A stretch of 64,000 bases of DNA, taken from contig CM038917.1 in assembly GCA_021904315.1 (NCBI GenBank), positions 10,524,041 through 10,588,040 on the forward strand, given 5' to 3'. The stretch is from Sphagnum magellanicum (Eukaryota > Streptophyta > Sphagnopsida > Sphagnales > Sphagnaceae). Each line of letters opens with the position of its first letter. Position 1 is the stretch's first letter. Position numbers and translations under genes: made by a program. Shown here in pieces: positions 55,865 through 64,000 of this stretch. The notes beneath the pieces were generated by a model. The model was not told where the DNA came from, did no database searches, and worked only from the letters and a program-made list of their open reading frames with translations.

Positions 55865-58800
55865 TAGACACCCATATTGTTTTGCTAACGAGGACCCACT
55901 AGCACACATTTTCTGAGGAGGACGTTCCCAGCGGAATCACTTACGTCACCGTGGATGGGTAATTGGACCGCCCTACTACAGAACTGACCCACCTGGTTTT
56001 TCAGGTACCCCTATGCAACTGTAGTGTGCCTGGAATCAGGTTTCGTGGTCAGGTTCTGCGCCGAAAATACCTGTGCAGCGGTACAAGAGAAGCTGTTTCC
56101 AAGTTCTATTCACCAGTGAATTTTAATTTAATTCAATTGTTTAGTTCATTTGGTTTATACTAAACTTGAATGATTTTGAGCATCCTAGTACTGGAATGTA
56201 GGACCGAAGTTTTTTTTCCTCTACCATGTACTTGTACTGCACTGAAAGTCATGTTTGTTGGCAGTGGTGTTTTTTTTCAATTTCCTGATGGAGCCAGGGT
56301 AGCCATGCATCAATAGGCAGATTCAGCCCATGGGCATGTTATGTGAAAACTGTGGAATGTTATAACCTTTGTATAAGGTTTGTTGTGCATAAAAATGACC
56401 ATATAAGTTGGACGTTATAAGGAGTTAGTAGTAAAAAAATTGCAGGAGGTAAACACTAACGAGAGACAGAACCACACCCTATTCCATACCCAAAATAGTG
56501 CCACAGAATGGTTTATAAAAAAAAACCTATCAGACTCCATCTGCTCATTCATTCCATTTGTGGGGCCCTGACTCCACAGGGGACAGGAACCCTGGCATTG
56601 GGTTGTTCAGTTCCATTTGCCCATGGAGTTGCTTTGCTTTGTTTGATGACCATCTTTCAAATTGATTTGAACTGTATTAAAGTTTTTCCAATCGTCATGA
56701 TGTTCCCATAAATTTCATCATGTGTCCCAAAAAGTCCAAAGTTGTGCTAGGGAGGAAAAAGAAATGATTTTTATGAGACATCTAGGGGTAAAAATGAGAG
56801 ACAAAGAAATACAAATCAATGAAAAAGTGAACAGTTTAAATAACCATTCTACCAGCGTACCTACACCTTGGGAACATACTATATTATATAAAGGCATTAA
56901 TGAAAATTCTGAAGTTTCTTCCTTGCCCCAGATCCATTTTGGAATGCCATTTTGTGGAAGTCGGCCCTAAGATGGGCTCTTTATTTATTCTTCACAAATT
57001 ATGGGCCATTACAAATTCTAAAAGACGTTGGAACTTGGGGAATTTGTGTGATGCCCTCAGGGTACACAAAAAGGAATACCCTAACCATGTTGCTTTTTAA
57101 GAGGACCATGCATTGCTCCCAAGAGTTGTGGAAGATGCAGGCAATAGTTAAGAGCAAGCCACATCTTTAAGTACAACTTTATGCCATGACCTTTTTTGAA
57201 CACGTTTATGCTGTTCACAATCGGCAAATGTGTCCAGTTATTTTTCCCTAGATTGGGGTACCAAGTCCTGGCTAGAATTGTGAAGAATAGGAAAAAATAA
57301 TAGGCATCTTTTCAATTGGCCAACATCAATACGCAAGTTATGCTTTATGGCAGGAACGTTTTTTGAACACATGCAGTGATGTATGGTTTTCTCACAATCG
57401 GCAAATGTGTCCAAACATATTGGGTTTTATATTCACCATTTACTTTTCCCTAGATTGGGGGTATCACGTCCTGGCTAGGTAAACGTGTTAAGAATAGGAC
57501 AAAAATTGGCATCTTTTAAAGTGCCCAATGTCAACAGGCCAATTATGTTTTCTGGTGTATTCTTTTTTGAACATGGTTTGCTCTCAATACGCATATATGT
57601 CCAAACACGTTGGCATTTTATCTTGACCAATTCTTCTTCTCTAGAATGGGGTATCAAATCCCAGCTAGGACTACAATGGGCATCTTTTGAATTGCCCCAC
57701 ATTAATACGCTAGTTGTGCTTTATGGCATGACCCTTTTTGAACACATGTAATTATGTCTGGTTCCTCATTCAAACTACTAATGGCCAGTTATTGAGTTTT
57801 GACCTCATTATCAACTCAGTTATTAATAACCTACCAGCAGGTTATCGATCTTTTGATAACTTATTAAACTGATATCTGTCTGGCATTGAATTTTCAAGTT
57901 TTAATAACCTACCTCCATGACTCAATTATCATCCAGATAGGTTATCAATCTTTAAACACTCATCCAAGATAATATAATAATAAGAAATTCTAGTCTTAAA
58001 CCTTTTAACCCTATAACTGGTGTAGATCCAGCGAGTTAACTGGTGGTTCTCAATCAATTACTTGGTAACCTACCCTTATGCATAACTGATGATTATTACC
58101 TGGCATCCCAGAAGAATTCGAAGAAAAAAAAACCCAGTGGTTATTTGAAAAAATCAATAACCTTTCAACACTGCTCCAAACACATTGGTTTTTATCTTCA
58201 CCAGTTACTTTTCCCTAGTTGGGTATCAGGTCCTAGCTAGAACTGTTAAGAATAGGACCAATATTGGCATTTTTGAATTGCCCAATATCAATCGCTAGTT
58301 ATCAAGAAGAAGAAAACTCGCATTGAACAAGGACAGCCATGGGCCCAGCTTAATTTGCTAGGAGAAGATCAAGAGGTATTTTGTTGAATCACCAGCCATC
58401 CATTAGGTCACTGAAAACAAGGTTTCCATCAGCAATCCACCATCACATTACATCCTTACTGCAATTATTTATTGGGCCCGGTTTTTTGTTTCTTCAATTT
58501 TGTGATGTTGCTCAAGTGGTGATTATCCATAATTTATTTAGCCATATTTGGCAATATTCGAAATATGAAAGTCAAAAATCTTAAGCACCCTTTCATACTG
58601 TAGGCAATTGTGACAATTTTTGTTGCTTTGTGGTTGCTCTCAGGTATTTTTTAGTTTTTAAATGGAATTTTTAATAGAACAGTCTTTCTCAAAATATATT
58701 TCACAAAATGATGAAAATTTTCCACCAATAAAATCAGTGATTGGGTTTTGCCTCTATGCAGGCCTTGGTGATGTGCAACCCACATTAAGGAATAAAATAA

Positions 58801-60371
58801 TGGTCAAAGAATAAGCCACACAGAAAACCAAATGTTCACACATGCAAGAAACTCACAAATACTAATTTTATCTACATTTACATATTTTGGTTCAATCATT
58901 GCCTATGCCATATAAATTACCAAATTCAAGTTCCACAATATACAAAATGTTCACATGTGCAAAAGCATCCTGAACAGAGAGCTACATTCTTACATTTGGG
59001 TTAGATCTAACCTTATAGAACATAAAGTGCCAAAATCGAGGATGGTGTATCATGAAATTTTGTACTACATAAGTTGTGGAGCACAACCTTCATCACTTGG
59101 CACTACATCTGTGACAATATAATGCTCAGTACAACATTTCATCAGAAACAGTATTTTTTTTTCCCCCAATTGTATGATGTAGCTGAAGTGGTGAACATCT
59201 ATAAGACAATTTAGCCAAATTTGACAATAAAAAAGTACAAAAGTAAAAACACTTAAATGTAAAAGTTTGGCTGCCTAATAAAACTTAATATACGATCTGG
59301 CAATGTCAGCAAAAATCTACCCAAGGGAAAAAAAAATTAAAAAAAAATTTACAATTTCAGAAAAGCTACTCTAGCAAAGGCTCACCGGAAAAAAAAAAAA
59401 AAAAACTGTTCACAAACATTGCAATTGCTGCAAATGCAATTAATGTGTCACACCCATGTTTGGCGAAGAGACTCTTATTTATGGTGAAAGCATTTGTCTT
59501 CACCACTCTCTGTACCACCGACACAAGAGAGAAGTGGAAAGAGGTATCAGATCATGTGATTTAGTTCTTGGCACAATAACATGGTAACATTATCCATGAT
59601 GCCCTAACATTGCTTGGCAATGATAGCCAGACGGATCACAGCTAAGACTGGAGTCAACATAAGTCAAGTAAGAGCAGTTAGAGGATAACATAGTAACACC
59701 TAACACTGTGAGTAGTGACTCGTGAGGGGACCCTGAAAGGAGCCCTACTATGAACCTTCATAACTATTATAGCCTACTTGGGCATGCAATCACTTGGGAC
59801 TGTATGAATGCAGTAACTCTATAAATTTATTTCAAATATGATGCAATATAGTTTTGGTTTAAGATTAGAATCCATTTGTTTAGGAGGCGTGGGTAAGTGG
59901 ACCTTAAAGGCAACCGTGATATTAGAAACAGTTTTATTTTTTTCTCATCAATGCTTTTCAAAATCAACTAATTTAAAATCCCAATTTGAGCATATGTGAC
60001 CACCCAGTCGTTTTTTTTCAATTTTCTCATGTTGTTCCAAAAGTGGCAATCACCCACATGAGGATTTAGCCAAATCTAGCTACTAGAACAATATAGAAAT
60101 AGAAAATCTAAGAATTTTATGCATATTGACAAATCATAAAACTTATTAGTTAAATATGTTAATTTCCAAAGAAAGCTAAAAATCTACCCAAATCCTTCAA
60201 AAATCTTGGCAATTTCATAATTTCTTCCTCAAAATGTGATGATTTTTTTGTAAATTTTCCAAAAAGTTCCTTTGATCATGTTGCTTGGGTCATTTATTTA
60301 ATGCCTAGTTGCCAGGGAAGCCAAGTCACGATTTTTTCTTTGGACATTTCTTTTCTGGAAAGGACAGCAAC
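55865..60371 (-). repeat. Block C, copy C2
   Basis: Second copy of the 5' flanking block of the ankyrin gene, here without a gene beside it: A3 precedes it and B3 follows directly. It contains the about 190-bp repeats (57188-57760). The G-box of C1 is lost. The stretch 59881-60290 is unrelated to C1. No open frame in it is shared intact with C1. Confidence 0.85.
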
Positions 60372-63119
60372 TCTTGCTCTTTTACTTACCCACAAATGCT
60401 TCAACAACTCTTGTTTGTACCTTCAGGCCATCTCATGCTCTCATGGATGAATAGTCGAAATTGTACCTGAAACTGTACATGAAATGTAATAGCCAACTCG
60501 TGCCACATTCAATTTGGGCTTGTACTTAAAATGTCTTCACCCATAGCAGTAAAATGGCCTGCAAAGTATGTTTTGGATGAAAACTAGCAGTCCAATTATT
60601 GTGAACTCAGTTTGAGCCTGTAAATGAACCCAAGACATATATTGCCCTTCAAGAGAGCAGGAAAAAGCAAATAATTAACCATAAGGATTGACCCAGGCGG
60701 TGAACAATGTTGTGTGGGTATATTTTTCACCCAGATATACCCACTGGGTACAGATAGGGTATATTATTTTTCTTCACTTACTTATCTCAAATCAACATAT
60801 ACTATTGAAGTGCATATCCAATGGTATGTAAATTTGAAATTTTATACCTTAATCATAACCTTGGATATGAATAAGAAATACCATACCCAAAGCTGAATAC
60901 GTTTGGGCATCCAGGTTTTTAAATTATGATAAATATGACTTAAACTTGGTAGTCCTACTAATTCTTTTCCATTCCTCTTTTTTCTCCAATTAGGATTGGC
61001 CCATCACAAGAAAAATAGAAAAAGCTGAAACATTGGAAGCTCCCCAAAACTCCCCAAAACATAAGTTTGCATGTGAAGATTAAGGATCTTTCCTTTAGCA
61101 AGCTATAGAGGTGAAAAGGTAAAAACTTTGGGCAAATCATACAGGTCAAAATTGAGGATTGTTAACATGTGATAAAAATGCACATTTTAAAACTTTGGAG
61201 TGATAAGTGTGTGGAAAGGATATATCTCAAGTGAGAAACTTCTCTCCTTTGAAAGGCCATAACTTTCACTTTGCTTAACAAAATTAGATGATTCAAAAAT
61301 GTATTGGAAAGCCGAAAGATGAATTACAAATTATCTTGAGACTTCATCATGAACCAAGTGTCAGTCATGATGCTGCTGTCATTTCTACATTAAATGTTCA
61401 CTCAGAAATATGTTTGCCCAAGTCAAGGATGATCAAACACTTTGATGTTTTCATTTTCACATTGGACTTGACGTCTGAAATTTGTTTCAAAATTTCCAAA
61501 ATGCAAATATTTTCTTTCATTTGACATAAATAAATAAATACCCATTTTCAAACCAAAAAAAGGGTTACCTGTGAGTGCTGGATGGGAACTTTTTTAATGT
61601 TAGTGCATGAGGTGGGGGTAGGAACATGGCAAACATATTCACAATCACATAAATAGGAGGTGACAAAAGCTACTTGACAAAGTGGAGGTGTTAGAAATGA
61701 TTGAACATTTTCTCGTAGCCATTTTTCACCATTTGCCCAAAATTTTATTTTATTTACCTATGTAGCTAGACCAAATGCCAAGGTTATATAATATTTTAAT
61801 TTAGAGGCGTCGTCCATCTTGTTATTATTAGTTTTAGTGATTGGTGAATCAAAGAGCCCCACCCCACCCAAAAAAATGAAAAACCCTTTGCATGCACCCT
61901 CCACAATTAACTAATGTTCACCGTAGTAATATAACATGACCATTGAAATTGAAATCAAGTAAACCTACAATTTATTAAATTTAAATTTTTATATTTTTGC
62001 AATAAATCTCTTGAGTATATATTTTTTTGTATGTTGTAGGTTTATATTTGAAAATGATGAAAGCATGATATTTTTGTGACATGGAAAAATGATTTTGAAA
62101 CCAAAAGAAAATTGATAAGTTTTGTGACAAAGAGATGTTGTAAAATGGAAAAAACATAATTCCTTTGCAATGAGTGCCACCTTCAAAAATAGAAATGATG
62201 ATTGTAAGTATGTTCCACAATTAATAAAATAATGAAAAATATAAATAACATCAATTTGGTGATAATATTATTTTGTAAACAAATTATGCATTTGGGAACC
62301 ATTGTGAACATAGGTTGCTTTTGAAAAGAAATTGGATTGGGTAGTATATAAGTTGTTTGATTAAGTGGTTTGTTACTTGTACCTTGGTCATTTACTGATG
62401 AGATGAAATAAAATTATTTGAATAACGACAAATTTTCAGATGGTTGCTAGTTTACTCTGTTGATGAAACCTTGGTTGGAAAAATGCACTTGTGATGGACC
62501 AAGGTACTTTTGCTAGTGTATGAACTTAAATATTTATGTGAAAAAAGGAAACACTTTTAGACACAAAAGCTCAAGCTTGAACTTTCACATCATTAAATTA
62601 CAATTATTGTCAATTATTTTGTCATTACTAAAATTTTCCATGCCTAATATATGATTGTTGTATGCATTGTAAAATGTCACCCATTTGAAATTCATGTGTT
62701 GGAAAATAAACTTGTATGGCATGTTTTGCTCCAATGCCCACATGAATTAGATCTATTGCACAAATTTGAAGCACATAACTTAGAACTAATGAAAATAATA
62801 GTTTAAGAAAAAAAAGTACAAAAAGGTGACACGATTAAATTTGATGGAACAAAAGAAATTCACACATGCAATTGGCAAATGTAAGTGGGCCTATGTAACA
62901 TGTACACACATAAATTGGTAGTGGCCACAATGATCAACTATAATTACTCCCCTTCATCCATTTACATATATAAAACATGAAGATGTTTCATAAGACCATT
63001 TGTAAAGACATTGCACAGGTGGCACTCCAACTTTCATGTAAAGAATAATTCATTTAAGGTTTAATATGAATGGTTTGGAATGACAATAATTTTATGCCTA
63101 TTGAAAGAAAGGTGAAAAA
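60372..63119 (-). repeat. Block B, copy B3
   Basis: Collinear with B2 over its full length and with B1 from about 61605. It joins C2 directly at 'gcaactcttgctc', showing the state without the 9.26-kb segment seen between C1 and B2. Confidence 0.85.
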
Positions 63120-63907
63120 GACAATTTAGGGTGGAATGACCATTTTTAGAATGTTTTAAGGTTGCTATGTTGCATATGATTACTTACATAAAAAAGGTAC
63201 CATTGCTTGAAATTCACTTCCACATTAGACTTGCTTGTATTCCTTTTGCTAACAAACCCAATTGTGGGATACAAGGTGTTGTCAACTTACAATAGGTCAA
63301 ATCCAATAATTCGTTATTTTTTATGAAAAATATCTTTCTCATCGCATAATTGACTCCTTCACCCCCACAATGTCTCCCAAAGTGTAGCTTAACTTAAAGT
63401 CCACATCCTAAATGTGAACCGCTTGCTTCTTATTAGAGATCTCATCATTGTTGTAATGAGCCTCATCATTATTATGATAGCCATAGGGGTACCATGTTGG
63501 ATTCCCACCTTAGCACAATGTAATTTTTGAAGTTTTCATGATTAAATCCGATGGTAACAGTTGTACTCAAATTGTCCTTGATTTTGATTTCAAAGTAGTT
63601 AAGACAATATTTGGTCATTCCATGTCATTGGTTGATAGTTGACACGTTTAAACACCCAACACCAATGAAGACTGCAGCGCACCTCTACAATCCCAAAGGA
63701 CTCAAATACTCCAGGTGACGTTCCAAGAGAAGACTCAGAATTGGTAGTCAGTGATGTAGCCCAAGGGTGGCTCCAACCAACTCTGAAATGTAATCCCAGC
63801 TACGAGGCACCCCAACACAAAGTACATTGGGGGTTCTCCAGAACGGGTCCCAAGAAAAGATTGTGGGAATTGGTAGTCAGTTTTGTATGGCAAGCCCAAC
63901 TCCAACA
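63120..63907 (-). pseudogene. Broken copy of the ANK-PGG-SPRY gene (pseudogene 3)
   Basis: The minus strand shows a PGG helix-1 piece (about 63830-63735, LVAGITFQSWLEPPLGY), the SPRY start (about 63600-63480) and SPRY end (about 63400-63200). The order and the internal deletion of roughly 600 bases match pseudogene 2. The PGG loop segment TDYQFPQSFLGT occurs twice, from a tandem duplication of roughly 125 bases that pseudogene 2 shares. No MITE is present. The ankyrin part is missing: at about 63905 the sequence passes into repeat A4. Several frame breaks make it non-functional. Confidence 0.92.
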
Positions 63908-64000
63908 AGGGGTGTGTCACACTGTGGCCTTGCCATTTGCATTAAAAAGTATCTTAAGGCAAAAGAAGAATTGTGAAAACTGAACTATATCACCATATGA
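63902..64000 (+). repeat. Dispersed repeat A, start of copy A4 (runs off the right edge)
   Basis: From 'aacaagg' and 'tgtgtcacactgtggcc' the sequence follows A2 from 16612 almost exactly to the window end, implying that the tandem array continues beyond the window. Confidence 0.85.

Overview
The window looks like an AT-rich, gene-poor piece of a land-plant nuclear genome. The evidence is an ankyrin/PGG membrane protein gene, a decayed intron-containing mitochondrial carrier gene most like plant ADNT1, a plant-type Ty3 (gypsy) LTR retrotransposon, and a Helitron. Recognised introns are short (about 100 to 620 bases). The lineage cannot be fixed from the sequence. The unusual ANK-PGG-SPRY fusion makes me lean weakly towards a non-flowering plant.

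Only one host gene appears intact. It lies on the minus strand at 27999-32103 with two exons. It encodes about 1332 residues: some 20 ankyrin repeats, a four-helix PGG membrane domain and a C-terminal SPRY domain. The window also carries two broken relatives of it, at 49776-50985 and 63120-63907. They belong to a direct tandem array whose parts I call B (gene 3' flank), gene, A (a 5 kb dispersed repeat) and C (gene 5' flank). The order is A2, unique DNA, B1, intact gene, C1, insertion, B2, pseudogene 2, A3, C2, B3, pseudogene 3, start of A4. The B2-to-B3 period is about 13.4 kb. In both pseudogenes the ankyrin-coding half is gone and A sits in its place. Both also share one internal deletion, so they descend from an already broken copy. 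Further A copies lie at 1-1853 and, inverted, near 24815-25475.

Between C1 and B2 sits about 9.26 kb that is absent from the C2/B3 junction. Nested in it is a young, apparently complete Ty3-type retrotransposon (37972-46143) with near-identical LTRs, a primer-binding site, two small leader ORFs and one gag-pol ORF of 1540 codons. The LTR promoter region holds a 48-bp tandem array in which every unit contains a perfect inverted repeat. The two LTRs differ by four units.

The left part (1-16600) holds repeat A1, a degenerate coding remnant with a 42-bp minisatellite, the ADNT1-like pseudogene (6174-9019, two premature stops), and an 80-bp tandem array interrupted by a 546-bp Helitron (9704-10249). 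A GC-richer scrap near 13.7 kb reads like a group II intron reverse transcriptase. The remaining stretches are AT-rich with no gene I can support. Homology calls rest on reading motifs by eye. No database search or alignment program was used.
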